Shown: positions 43,108 through 52,800 of the stretch, piece after piece
Position numbering within the stretch: position 1 is the first letter of the stretch
Layout of the letters: every line of letters begins with the position of its first letter
Source of the DNA: Burkholderiales bacterium
GTDB lineage: Bacteria; Pseudomonadota; Gammaproteobacteria; Burkholderiales; Casimicrobiaceae
Direction: 5' to 3'
Assembly (NCBI GenBank): GCA_025354165.1
Contig: JANXNI010000049.1
Span: forward strand, 62,001-126,000
DNA: 64,000 bases
Notes under the pieces: generated by a model
What the model was told of the DNA's origin: nothing
Database searches by the model: none
What the model saw: only the letters and a program-made list of their open reading frames with translations
Translations under genes and position numbers: made by a program

Positions 43108-45624
43108 CTACGGCAGCAGCATCGCGCAGGCACCGTTGAGATAAGCCTTCACATCGCTCCAGCTTTGCCGCGGCGCGCCTGCGGCTGTGGCGTTGGCGGT
43201 CACTGCGTCGCCGGTCAGCCCGAGCGCAACGCGCAGTAACATCAGGCCGTCGGTCGCTGGCAGTACGAGCCCGTCGCCATCAAAATCAAGCGCGATCACG
43301 CCGCTCACCGGCTGCCGTTGTGCATCGATAAACGAGGCGATGTTTGCGCCCGTCGTGCGCGTGGCGCAGGCACGAAAGCTGGTATTTGCAGTGATCGCCA
43401 CATCGCTAAATCCGAGCAATCGCCGCACAAGCATTTGCGCGTCGCTCACATCAAACACGCCGTCGCCGTCGGAGTCCACGTTGCATGTCGCGCCGGGTAT
43501 GTATGTTCCGCAGCCATACAAATGCACGGTGTAAGTGCCCGTGGCGTCGGCGCTGCTGCCCCAGGTGGTCACGTCGATGTAGTGCGTGCCGGAGGTGGTG
43601 AGCTGAAACTGCTGGATGCGTGAATCGCGAATTTTCCCGGAGACAATATCGTCGTTTTCAGCCAATATTTCGCGGTTTGGCCCCAGCAGATAGATGTACG
43701 GATCAAGCACAGGCGGCGGGGCCGTCGTGCTGTTGACGTCAATTGAAATGACGTCGCCCGCCGTCGCACTAAAGCTGTAGCGAACCGTATTGAATTCTGG
43801 TCCGCGCACCCCGCCTCGGCAATAGGTTCCCAGCGGCGCCGACGATGCAAGCGTGCCAGACAGCGTTTGCCCCATTGCGATGGGCGTGACCGCCGCGCAA
43901 TCGACCTCGGTGATACGCACTGAAACCGCGTTCGGGGCGACCACCTGCGTTGCACCAGAAGGAGCGCTCAAGCGCAGAGAAAACGCGCGCGCGCCTTGCT
44001 CTCCCGAACGATAAATAATCGGTACAGTCACCGTGCGATCCGTCGCGTCGTTCGCCGCCCAATTGAGCGTTGCCGGCGAAGGTGACGAAAAATCAATGCC
44101 CGCCTGCGCCGTGCCATTGTCGGCAACGACGCCAACGCTAACGGACTGCGCAAGCCCACCGATACGGCTAACGGTAAAGCTCACCGTGCCGTCGTTCTCG
44201 CGTAGCGTTGCCGACTGTTCGTTCCAGCCGATACGAGCGGCGGGCCCGGTGACCCCAGTGATCGAATTCCCCACGTCTAGCAATCCGGCACCGCAAATCG
44301 CCGTGGTGCAAGTGCTGCCACTGGGGAACGCTCGCGCGCCCGCCCGCAAGGCCAGATGCGTCTGATTGACGGTGAGCGTCGGTACCACCGCTTGTAACAG
44401 CGCCGCAGCCGCAACGACGTGTGGCGTCGCCATCGACGTGCCGCTCTTTAGGCATGATCCGCTGACGGGCCCACCGGTTGAGAGGATGTCGACACCGGGC
44501 GCGGTAATCGCAACGCCAGTACCGATATTGCTAAACGCAGCGAGCCCGCCGTTGATGTCCGACGCCGCAACGGCGAATGCCCCTCGACAGTTTGCAGGAG
44601 CGAACGAACTGACGTCAGCTCCATATGAATTGCCCGCGGCCACGACCGGCAGGATGCCTTTGCCTCGCAACGTATCAAAGGCATCCTGATATGCACCGCC
44701 ACACGCGCCCGAACCACCAAAGCTCATGTTGATCATGCGCACCTGATTCGGATTAACCGCAACGCCGACGATAGTTTCCCCACCTAGCCAAAGCATCGCG
44801 TCAATCGCGTCAGCATCCGTGCCGTCGCGCAGACCCAACGCCCGCGCCATAAGAATTTTTGACGATGACGCGCCGCCCGCAACTCCGACACCCGGCCCAT
44901 CCGCACCAAACGACGTTGCGGCGGCAATGGTGCCCGACACATGCGTCCCATGTCCACAGCTTGCATTGGCATCAGTCGGATCATTGTCGCGACCATCACC
45001 GTCGCCGGAACTCACGGAATCGCTGACGAAATCGTAACCACCCAGCGGAAACGCCGGATCAACGCGCAACTGCGACGCCAGGTCTTCCTGACCAAGCGCG
45101 ATACCGGTGTCAACTATGCCAATCGTTTGCGCTGCGTCGCCGGTGGTGATATCCCACGCCCCCACAAAATTGGCGCCCTCGACGGTGCCGGGCGAATACT
45201 TGAAGCCCCATTGACCCACATTGGAAAAAAGCGGATCGTTCGGAACCTTTTGCGTGCGGATGATGCGATTGGGCGCAGCATAGCGAACACCAGCGGTACG
45301 CGACACCGCGGTGGCCATCGCAGTGGCATCCGCCAGCGACATCGAACGATCCAGCGTGAGCAACTCCGCACCGCTCGCCAGCGTTCGCGAATAACTCAGA
45401 GCGACACCGAACCGCGACGCGGCAGCGTTAGCCGTAGCCACGTGCGCTTGTCGTGCAGCGACCAGAGACATCTCGTCAATCTTTGCAGGCTCAAACCTGA
45501 TGATCAGTGACGACACCGGGTCAGTGTTCGCGCCGAGTTTCGCCACGTCAACGGGTGGCTCTGCGATCGCTGGAAAAACAACACTAAACACTAGCGCGGC
45601 GATAGCTGCCGATACAAACTTCAT
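43108..45624 (-). CDS. Secreted S8 (subtilisin-like) serine protease with PPC and dockerin-like domains
   Basis: An 838-residue protease: signal peptide (1-21), inhibitor I9-like propeptide (about 35-125), S8 catalytic domain (about 130-480) with Asp172 (GIVDTGI), His225 (CGHGTHVSG) and Ser397 (SGTSMATPH), plus the oxyanion Asn332. A Calx-beta-like domain (about 490-600), a pre-peptidase C-terminal domain (about 605-725) and two dockerin-like modules (VDSDGDGVFDVSDAQMLVRR, then DFDGDGLVLPATDGLMLLRV) follow. ATG at 45624 after AGGGAAAA. It is 14 bp after the metzincin gene, so the two proteases form an operon. Confidence 0.93.
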   Translation of the reverse strand: MKFVSAAIAALVFSVVFPAIAEPPVDVAKLGANTDPVSSLIIRFEPAKIDEMSLVAARQAHVATANAAASRFGVALSYSRTLASGAELLTLDRSMSLADATAMATAVSRTAGVRYAAPNRIIRTQKVPNDPLFSNVGQWGFKYSPGTVEGANFVGAWDITTGDAAQTIGIVDTGIALGQEDLASQLRVDPAFPLGGYDFVSDSVSSGDGDGRDNDPTDANASCGHGTHVSGTIAAATSFGADGPGVGVAGGASSSKILMARALGLRDGTDADAIDAMLWLGGETIVGVAVNPNQVRMINMSFGGSGACGGAYQDAFDTLRGKGILPVVAAGNSYGADVSSFAPANCRGAFAVAASDINGGLAAFSNIGTGVAITAPGVDILSTGGPVSGSCLKSGTSMATPHVVAAAALLQAVVPTLTVNQTHLALRAGARAFPSGSTCTTAICGAGLLDVGNSITGVTGPAARIGWNEQSATLRENDGTVSFTVSRIGGLAQSVSVGVVADNGTAQAGIDFSSPSPATLNWAANDATDRTVTVPIIYRSGEQGARAFSLRLSAPSGATQVVAPNAVSVRITEVDCAAVTPIAMGQTLSGTLASSAPLGTYCRGGVRGPEFNTVRYSFSATAGDVISIDVNSTTAPPPVLDPYIYLLGPNREILAENDDIVSGKIRDSRIQQFQLTTSGTHYIDVTTWGSSADATGTYTVHLYGCGTYIPGATCNVDSDGDGVFDVSDAQMLVRRLLGFSDVAITANTSFRACATRTTGANIASFIDAQRQPVSGVIALDFDGDGLVLPATDGLMLLRVALGLTGDAVTANATAAGAPRQSWSDVKAYLNGACAMLLP

Positions 45625-45638
45625 TAAAAAATTTTTCC

Positions 45639-46994
45639 CTAGAAAGTGCTGCCGCAGGTCGTGTTTAGCCAGCTTTGAATCGCCGACCAAGTGGTGTTGG
45701 TCGAACCCGGCTCGTTGGCAAGACCCAGTCCTCCGTTGACCGAAGCATCGGACTTGGCGCCGTTCATCACGCGGACGATCACCGCTCCGTCAGTCGCCGC
45801 GCGGGTCGCAGCGCCACCCGTGACGCTGTAATTGCTGGAGGTCGCACTAAAAATTGCCGCGCTGGTGGTGTTAGCGGCACACGTTCCCGCGAGCCCGCCA
45901 AACGCAGTGGCGTCAAAACCCAGCATCCGACGAACGATAGCAGCGCCGTCGGTCGCAGCTTCGATCAGGCCGTTATTGTCGACGTCGAGATTGCAGCTCG
46001 GAATGCCCGAAAGCGCCGTGACATTTCTGGTGACGTTCGTGGTTACCGCAGTAAACGTTTGCGGGGGAATTCGATTGTTGGCGACACTCGGCGAATGTAG
46101 AGTTCCGGCCCATCCGTTCGGCACGGTGCAGCTATAAGCGCCGCTGCTGACGGACGCCGTGCAGCTAACGCCAGCAGAAGGGCGAGCGCAGAACGTTACA
46201 CCTGCGATACCGCCACCGTTGGTGATACTGCCGTTAATCGTACGTGCCGTAGAGACCGGCGGACCGTATAGATTTTGACAGCCGGCGATATCGTCAGCGG
46301 TAAGCGTGCTGAGTGATACATAACTCGTCAGCGGTGGACCGGACATCACGGCATTCTGGACGTCAGAATGATTAAGGCCGATCATGTGACCCACCTCATG
46401 CACCAGCGTGACATCAAGGTTAGGGTTGAAAGCGTAGTTAATGGCCATGTCGCCCTCGTTAATCGTATACGGGCCACCGGATGGGCCGCTAGCGCTAACG
46501 TAGGTAATACCCGTTGTATTCCCTGACAGAGACCCGCCCGTCCCCCAAGCGATGACATTTAGAAAATCGCGGGGTCCGCCGCCGGTAAAGTTCGTTCCGG
46601 AGAGGCTAGGACCAGAGGCGGTTGCGCCGTCGTAGACAAACTGAATGTTGCACACCGCCGACCATTTGCTCATTGCAGCTTGAATGCTAGCCACGGCTGC
46701 AGCGGGGGTCGCAGAAATTCCGGAAGGGCGATTGGCATCGTTGTACAGCCAATGAATCACCTTGGGCGACCACCCGAGCCAGCCGAATGTAACGAATTTA
46801 GATTCGTCACCTGATGGACTCAAGAATCGAATAAAAAAATCATTTGTGCGAGATGTCGACACGTCGATTTCGGTTGCGCTCAACGCCTGTCGAGCCTCGC
46901 TCGCATCGAGCGCGGCGGCATAAGTCGAAAGGCTCGTGCCAGCGATCAACGCAATACAAAAAATCGTCCTCAATAGCGGATAAAACACACGCAT
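45639..46994 (-). CDS. Secreted matrixin-like zinc metalloprotease with dockerin-like C-terminus
   Basis: A 451-residue metzincin. The signal peptide ends near TYAAA. The zinc site is His199-Glu200-x2-His203-x5-His209 (HEVGHMIGLNHSD), with the Met-turn Met217 (NAVMSGP). Residues ~230-320 look like an Ig-like repeat region (SITNGGGIAGVTFCARPSAG). Two dockerin-like modules end it: DVDNNGLIEAATDGAAIVRR is intact, while the second has lost its acidic loop (SVTGGAATRAATDGAVIVRV) but keeps the helix and the W...C tail. The ATG at 46994 gives the signal peptide; the frame is open to 47120. It leads the two-protease operon. Confidence 0.9.
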   Translation of the reverse strand: MRVFYPLLRTIFCIALIAGTSLSTYAAALDASEARQALSATEIDVSTSRTNDFFIRFLSPSGDESKFVTFGWLGWSPKVIHWLYNDANRPSGISATPAAAVASIQAAMSKWSAVCNIQFVYDGATASGPSLSGTNFTGGGPRDFLNVIAWGTGGSLSGNTTGITYVSASGPSGGPYTINEGDMAINYAFNPNLDVTLVHEVGHMIGLNHSDVQNAVMSGPPLTSYVSLSTLTADDIAGCQNLYGPPVSTARTINGSITNGGGIAGVTFCARPSAGVSCTASVSSGAYSCTVPNGWAGTLHSPSVANNRIPPQTFTAVTTNVTRNVTALSGIPSCNLDVDNNGLIEAATDGAAIVRRMLGFDATAFGGLAGTCAANTTSAAIFSATSSNYSVTGGAATRAATDGAVIVRVMNGAKSDASVNGGLGLANEPGSTNTTWSAIQSWLNTTCGSTF

Positions 46995-47164
46995 GTGGAT
47001 AAGTGCCTTACTGTTTTTGGTAATCCCCGTGCTGTCAAACACTGTTCGTACCCGCGCATTTGGGTGCTCGACCATCGGATGAATTGTATTTGCATCGATC
47101 TCAAACAGATCCTGCAACATGCCTAGCGGATAAACTGCCTGTACAGCCGTTTTGAACCGATACC

Positions 47165-48334
47165 GTGATCATTCGTTCCCTCCTCGACACCGACCTCTAC
47201 AAATTCACCATGATGCAGGCGGTGTTGCATCAGTTTCCGGGCGCACAGGTGGAATACCGCTTCAAGTGCCGCAACGCGGGCATCGTGTTGTCGCCGCTGG
47301 CCGACGAGGTGAATCGCGAAATCGATGCGTTATGCGAATTGCGATTTAGCAACGACGAGCTGGATTACCTGCGCAGTCTTCGCTATGTAAAAAGCGACTT
47401 CGTGGATTTTCTGGCGCTGTTTCATTTCAACCGCACGCACATCACCGTTCGCCCGTCTGGCGACGATCTAGAGATTCTGATCAACGGGCCGTGGCTGCAT
47501 ACGATCCTGTTTGAGGTGCAGGTGCTCGCCATCGTCAATGAGGTGTATTTCCGGCGTACGCAACCGCAACCCGACTACGCTGAGGGCCGCAAGCGCTTGA
47601 ACGCAAAGCTTGATCTCGTGCATGCGCTGCCGGTCGATTTGGGATTTTCATTTGCTGATTACGGTACTCGGCGTCGTTTTTCGCATGACTGGCAACGCGA
47701 GGTTCTGGCGACCGTCAAGGCACGCGAACCGCATACCTTTGTCGGCACCAGCAACGCATTTTTTGCGAAGGAACTGGGCCTGCTCGCCGTAGGCACAATG
47801 GCGCACGAGTGGCTGCAAGCCGCGCAGGCGCTGGGCCCGCGGCTGCGTGACTCGCAGCGCTGGGCGTTTCAGAAGTGGGCGGACGAGTATCGCGGCGACC
47901 TGGGCATCGCGCTGTCAGACGTGGCGGGACTCAAGGCGTTCATGGGCGATTTCGACATGTATTTCTGCAAGCTGTTTGATGGCGCGAGGCACGACAGCGG
48001 CGAGCCGATTGCATGGGGCGACGCGATCATCAATCACTATCTCGCCAACCGCGTCGATCCGAAAACCAAATCGCTAGTGTTCAGCGATGGACTCTCGTTC
48101 CCGCGCGCCATCGAGATCGCGAAATACTTCCAGGGTCGAGTGAAAACGGCGTTTGGTATCGGCACCAATCTGACCAATGATCTCGGCTACACACCCTTGC
48201 AAATCGTTCTGAAAATGGTTCGCTGCAATGGGCAACCCGTTGCGAAACTCTCGGACACACCCGCGAAAACGATGTGTGACGACGCGTCGTATCTGACGTA
48301 TTTAAAGCAGGTATTCGAGATTGATCAAGCATGA
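47165..48334 (+). CDS. pncB: Nicotinate phosphoribosyltransferase
   Basis: A 389-residue enzyme of NAD salvage that joins nicotinate to PRPP with ATP. Characteristic segments are [20 protein letters not shown], the Tyr/Arg-rich strand [28 protein letters not shown] with the phosphorylated His region, [13 protein letters not shown] and [10 protein letters not shown] for PRPP. The GTG start at 47165 begins the family N-terminus. Its stop overlaps the start of an MFS gene by ATGA. Confidence 0.96.
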   Translation: MIIRSLLDTDLYKFTMMQAVLHQFPGAQVEYRFKCRNAGIVLSPLADEVNREIDALCELRFSNDELDYLRSLRYVKSDFVDFLALFHFNRTHITVRPSGDDLEILINGPWLHTILFEVQVLAIVNEVYFRRTQPQPDYAEGRKRLNAKLDLVHALPVDLGFSFADYGTRRRFSHDWQREVLATVKAREPHTFVGTSNAFFAKELGLLAVGTMAHEWLQAAQALGPRLRDSQRWAFQKWADEYRGDLGIALSDVAGLKAFMGDFDMYFCKLFDGARHDSGEPIAWGDAIINHYLANRVDPKTKSLVFSDGLSFPRAIEIAKYFQGRVKTAFGIGTNLTNDLGYTPLQIVLKMVRCNGQPVAKLSDTPAKTMCDDASYLTYLKQVFEIDQA

Positions 48335-49524
48335 GTTTCACGCCTGATCATCGCCGCACTGTCACCCTGCTCGCGCTCTGTCAGGGCCTGTTACTCACCA
48401 ACACTGTGATCCTGATGGCGGTGAATGCGCTGACGGGCTTCATGCTGGCGGAAAACAAAATCTTTGCGACTTTGCCCGCGATGACCTATGTGATCGGCTC
48501 GGCGATGACCGCCATGCCGGCCTCCGCCTTCATGCGTAGGCGTGGCCGTCGGCGCGGCTTCATGACCGGCAGCGTGCTGGCGATTTTTGGAGCACTGATT
48601 TGCGGTGCGGCCGTGATGATGAAGAGCTTTGGCGGCCTGTGCCTCGGCACATTTTTCATCGGCTGTTACAACGCCACGGGCGGTTTTTATCGCTTTGCAG
48701 CGGCGGACGCGGTGGTCGGCAGCGACAGGGCGCGCGCGATCTCGCTGGTGCTGGCGGGCGGCATCGTTGGCGGCCTGATCGGCCCGGAGAGCTCCAAACT
48801 CACAAAGGACTGGCTGCCCGTAACGTATGCAGGAACGTATCTGTCGCTAGTGGCGTTTGCGTTGGTGGCGATGACCATTCAGTCGCGCCTCAAACTCCCT
48901 GCGCTCGCGACAGAAACGCACAATAGACCCGCACGTCCGCTACGCGAAATTGCAAGGCAACCAAAGTTCATCGTCGCCGTGATGTCTGCCGCACTGGGTT
49001 ATGGCGTGATGAATTTGTTGATGGTCGCCACGCCGCTCGCGATGAACTTCTGCGGACATCCGTTCAAGGAAGGCGTGTTCGTATTGGAATGGCACGTCGT
49101 AGGCATGTTCCTGCCGAGCTTTTTCACCGGCGATCTGATCAAGCGGTTCGGCGTGATGAAAATTATCATCACGGGAACTTTAGTTAATTTCGTGGCCATC
49201 GGTATCGCGCTTTCGGGTACGGAGGTTTCCCATTTCTGGTTTGCTTTGGTGACGCTTGGCATCGGCTGGAATTTCATGTTCATTGGCGGCACGACGCTGC
49301 TCACCGAGACCTACGAAGCGCACGAAAAGACACGCGTCCAGGGCTTCAACGACATGTTGGTCTTCGCCACGATGGCGGTCTCGTCGTCGAGCGCGGGCGT
49401 CCTGGTCAATGCCAAAGGCTGGGAAACCGTGAATTACACCGCGATTCCGTTCATTGCGATTGCGCTATGTGCGGCTGGTTGGCTGGCGACTCGACCGGCC
49501 CCCAAGCGAGCCGCGATTACCTAG
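48331..49524 (+). CDS. MFS transporter
   Basis: A 397-residue major-facilitator protein with 12 predicted helices. The cytoplasmic [12 protein letters not shown] after helix 2 is a motif A-like segment, and [20 protein letters not shown] begins the second half. It overlaps pncB by 4 bp, so cotranscription is expected and a pyridine-related substrate is possible; nothing in the sequence proves it. It resembles the YfkF/drug-transport-like MFS proteins. Confidence 0.88.
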   Translation: MSFTPDHRRTVTLLALCQGLLLTNTVILMAVNALTGFMLAENKIFATLPAMTYVIGSAMTAMPASAFMRRRGRRRGFMTGSVLAIFGALICGAAVMMKSFGGLCLGTFFIGCYNATGGFYRFAAADAVVGSDRARAISLVLAGGIVGGLIGPESSKLTKDWLPVTYAGTYLSLVAFALVAMTIQSRLKLPALATETHNRPARPLREIARQPKFIVAVMSAALGYGVMNLLMVATPLAMNFCGHPFKEGVFVLEWHVVGMFLPSFFTGDLIKRFGVMKIIITGTLVNFVAIGIALSGTEVSHFWFALVTLGIGWNFMFIGGTTLLTETYEAHEKTRVQGFNDMLVFATMAVSSSSAGVLVNAKGWETVNYTAIPFIAIALCAAGWLATRPAPKRAAIT

Positions 49525-49753
49525 CAGGCCGGTCAAATTCGCACCTGCGCTGACTGCTACGACGGGCTTGTAGTTGAAGACTGGGGCAAAGACCCCAACG
49601 GTCGATCGCGGGATGAAAACTGACGTTGAAGCAAAGCCTGCTTTGATTCGAAGCGATTGGCAAACCGCTGAAACCTTCGCACGGTCGTGCTGGAACTCAT
49701 CAAAATCGGACGTCGGCGCAAGTTTGATCAGAACTAGTACTGGCCGGCAACAA
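49525..49753. other. Gap between MFS gene and repeat copy D
   Basis: The left two thirds of a 345-bp gap between convergent genes (MFS, plus; purL, minus). No gene and no clear hairpin were found here; the 116-bp element occupies the rest. Confidence 0.4.
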
Positions 49754-49869
49754 CAGCTTTTCGCGCTATCCCATAGTTTACTGGGGCTACATCGCAAAAA
49801 GCGTGAATTTCGACTATTGCCGTTTTTATAGCTCAGCCCCAATGCCGTGGGCGTTTTAGCCAAAAGCTG
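49754..49869. repeat. 116-bp palindromic element, copy D
   Basis: Ends CAGCTTT (49754-49760) and AAAGCTG (49863-49869), GGGGCTA at 30-36, CAGCCCC at 81-87 (TAGCCCC in copy A), and TCGA at 57-60 within a TCGACTAT word shared with copy A. The right end directly abuts the purL stop codon (49870-49872). With copy A it is the best-preserved member. Confidence 0.85.
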
Positions 49870-52800
49870 CTACCCCAACCACACTCGCGCGTTCTCAAAC
49901 ATCCTAAGCCACGGCGAGCGCGTCCAGCCGTCGGGATGCCACGAAAAATTCTCGACGCGATGGGTGCGTTCGGGGTGCGGCATGATTACGTTGAAGCGAC
50001 CGTCTTCTGTGGTCAAACCGGTGATGCCGCCCGGTGAACCGTTCGGATTCAGCGGATAGTTTTCGGTGGCGATACCGTTGCTGTCGACGAAGCGCATCGT
50101 GACAAGTGGTTGCGCCGCTTCGTATTGCTCATCGTTCTTGAATTGCGCGAATCCTTCTCCGTGCGCAACCACAATCGGCAGGCGGGTTTTCTCCATGCCT
50201 TTGAAGAAAATCGACGGGGTTTCCATCACTTCAACCAGCGCGGTGCGGCATTCAAATTGCTCGCTGCCATTGCGAATGAACTTCGGCCAGTGCGCCGCGC
50301 CGGGAATGATCGGGGCCATCTGCGCGAGCATCTGACAGCCGTTGCAGATGCCGAGCGCGAAGGTGTCATCCTCGCCGAAAAATTCCTGAAATTGCGTGCG
50401 CAATTCAGTATTTAGCAGAATGGATTTCGCCCAGCCAGCGCCCGCTCCGAGCACGTCGCCGTAACTGAATCCACCGCAAGCGACGAAGCCTTTGAACTCG
50501 TCCAACGTGTGGCGACCCGACTGCAAATCAGTCATGTGAACGTCATACGCATCGAAGCCTGCCATCGTGAAAACGTGACCGGTTTCGATGTGTGAGTTGA
50601 CGCCCTGCTCTCGCAAAATCGCGACCTTGGGTCTCGCGCCTGTGGCGATAAATGGCGCAGCAACATTCTCTTTCGGATCGAACAACACACGCGGCACGAG
50701 GCCCGCGTCATCATCATCGAACACGCGGTCGAACTCGGAGTCGACGCAATCCGGGTTGTCGCGCAGACGCTGAATTTCGATGCTGGTGGCGCTCCACGCG
50801 GTGTGCAACGCTTGTCGCGCTTCGTCGAAGATCGTTTTTCCGGCGTGCTCGATGACAAATTTTCCGTCAGTGCGAACGCTACCGATTTGATGAACGGGAA
50901 CGCCGTTGAAGGCGGCTTGCACTTTCGCGATATCGGCGCTGCGGATTTGAATGACTGCGGCGAGTTCTTCGTTGAACAGCGCGGCGAGCGCATCACTACC
51001 CAACGCATCCAGTGAAACCGACAGTCCCGAGCGCGACGCAATCGTCATCTCCACAAGCGCAGCAAACAGACCACCGTCCGAGCGGTCGTGATATGCGAGT
51101 AGCAGGCCGTCGGCATTGAGCGATTGCACGCCCGCGAAAAACGATTTCAAGTCCTCCGCCGAATCGCAATCAGGCACTTCCGTGCCCATCGCCGAATGCA
51201 CCTGCGCGAAGATCGAACCACCGAGACGCTGCTTGCCGCGAGCGATATCGACGAGCAACAGAAGGGTCTCGCCTTCAGATCTCAGTAGCGGCGTCAACGT
51301 CTTCTTCACATCCGTCACATTGGCAAACGCCGTGACGATCAGCGACACCGGCGAATGAACCGATCGCTGCATCGAATGATGCGCATCGTGGTGCTCGCCG
51401 TGATGCGTGCCACCATGCGCCGTCCATGTCGTGCGCATGCTCATCGAATCTTTGCCGACGGGGATTGACACGCCAAGCGCCGGGCACAGCTCCATACCAA
51501 CTGCATGTACCGCGTCAAACAGCGCGGCGTCTTCACCGGTCGTGCCAACAGCGGCCATCCAGTTGGCGGACAGCTTGATGTCTTTGATCGATGCAATCGA
51601 AGCCGCTGCGATATTGGTGATCGCCTCAGCAACTGCCATTCGGGCCGACGCCGGTGCGTTGAGCACCGCCAGCGGCGTGCGTTCGCCCATCGCCATTGCC
51701 TCACCCGCGGGGCCGACGAAGTCGCGCAAAGTTACCGCGCAATCAGCCACCGGCACCTGCCACGGGCCAACCATTTGCTCGCGCGCGGTGAGTCCGCCCA
51801 CGAAGCGGTCGCCAATCGTGATGAGGAAGGTTTTGTCGGCAACGGTGGGATGTTGCAGCACGCGGTAAGCCGCATCGCGCAGCTTGATTTTTGTGGTGTC
51901 GAATGCGGAAACCGGCGCTGCTTTACGAACGACATTGCGCTCCATTTTTGGCGGTTTGCCAAGCAGCACGTCGAGCGGCATATCGACCGGCTTGTTGCTG
52001 AATTTTGCGTCGGCAACCGTCAAATTGCCCGAGCCGTCTGCGACCCCAACGACCGCAAACGGACACCGTTCGCGCACACAAAACGCTTTGAACTGTGTGA
52101 GACTTTTCGGCGTGATCGCGAGCACGTAGCGCTCCTGCGATTCGTTGCACCAAATCTCGGCGGGGCTCATGCCGGGCTCCAGAGTCAATACGGTGCGCAG
52201 GTCAAACAACGCGCCGCGTGGATCGTTTTCATTGCCTGCGCCGTAGACCAATTCAGGCAACGCATTCGACAAACCGCCCGCGCCAACGTCGTGAATCGCG
52301 AGGATCGGATTGGCCTCGCCTTGCCGCCAGCATGCATTGATCACTTCCTGCGCGCGCCGCTCCATCTCCGGGTTGCCGCGTTGCACCGAATCGAAGTCGA
52401 GATCGGCGGTGTTCTGGCCCGTCGTCATCGAGGACGCAGCACCTCCGCCCATGCCAATGCGCATGCCTTCGCCACCGAGCTGAATCAAAAGCGTGCCCGC
52501 CGGGAATGCAATCTTGTGAACGTGCGCATCAGACACCGCGCCAATGCCACCCGCGATCATGATCGGCTTGTGATAGCCATACACCGTGCCGTCGACCGCT
52601 TGCTCAAACGTGCGGAAATAGCCACCGAGATTCGGGCGACCGAATTCATCGTTGAACGCCGCACCGCCAATCGGCCCTTGAATCATGATGTCGAGGGCGG
52701 ACGAAATGCGGTCCGGTTTACCGACATGCACAGTCGCCACTTCCCACGGTTGCGGCAGGCCGGGTAGTCGCAAATTCGACGTTGTAAATCCCGTCAAACC

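Noticed and set aside
51505-52767. Open frame of about 420 codons on the plus strand
   Set aside because: It lies wholly antisense to purL, has an Arg/His-rich unfamiliar translation and no credible start; a shadow of codon bias.
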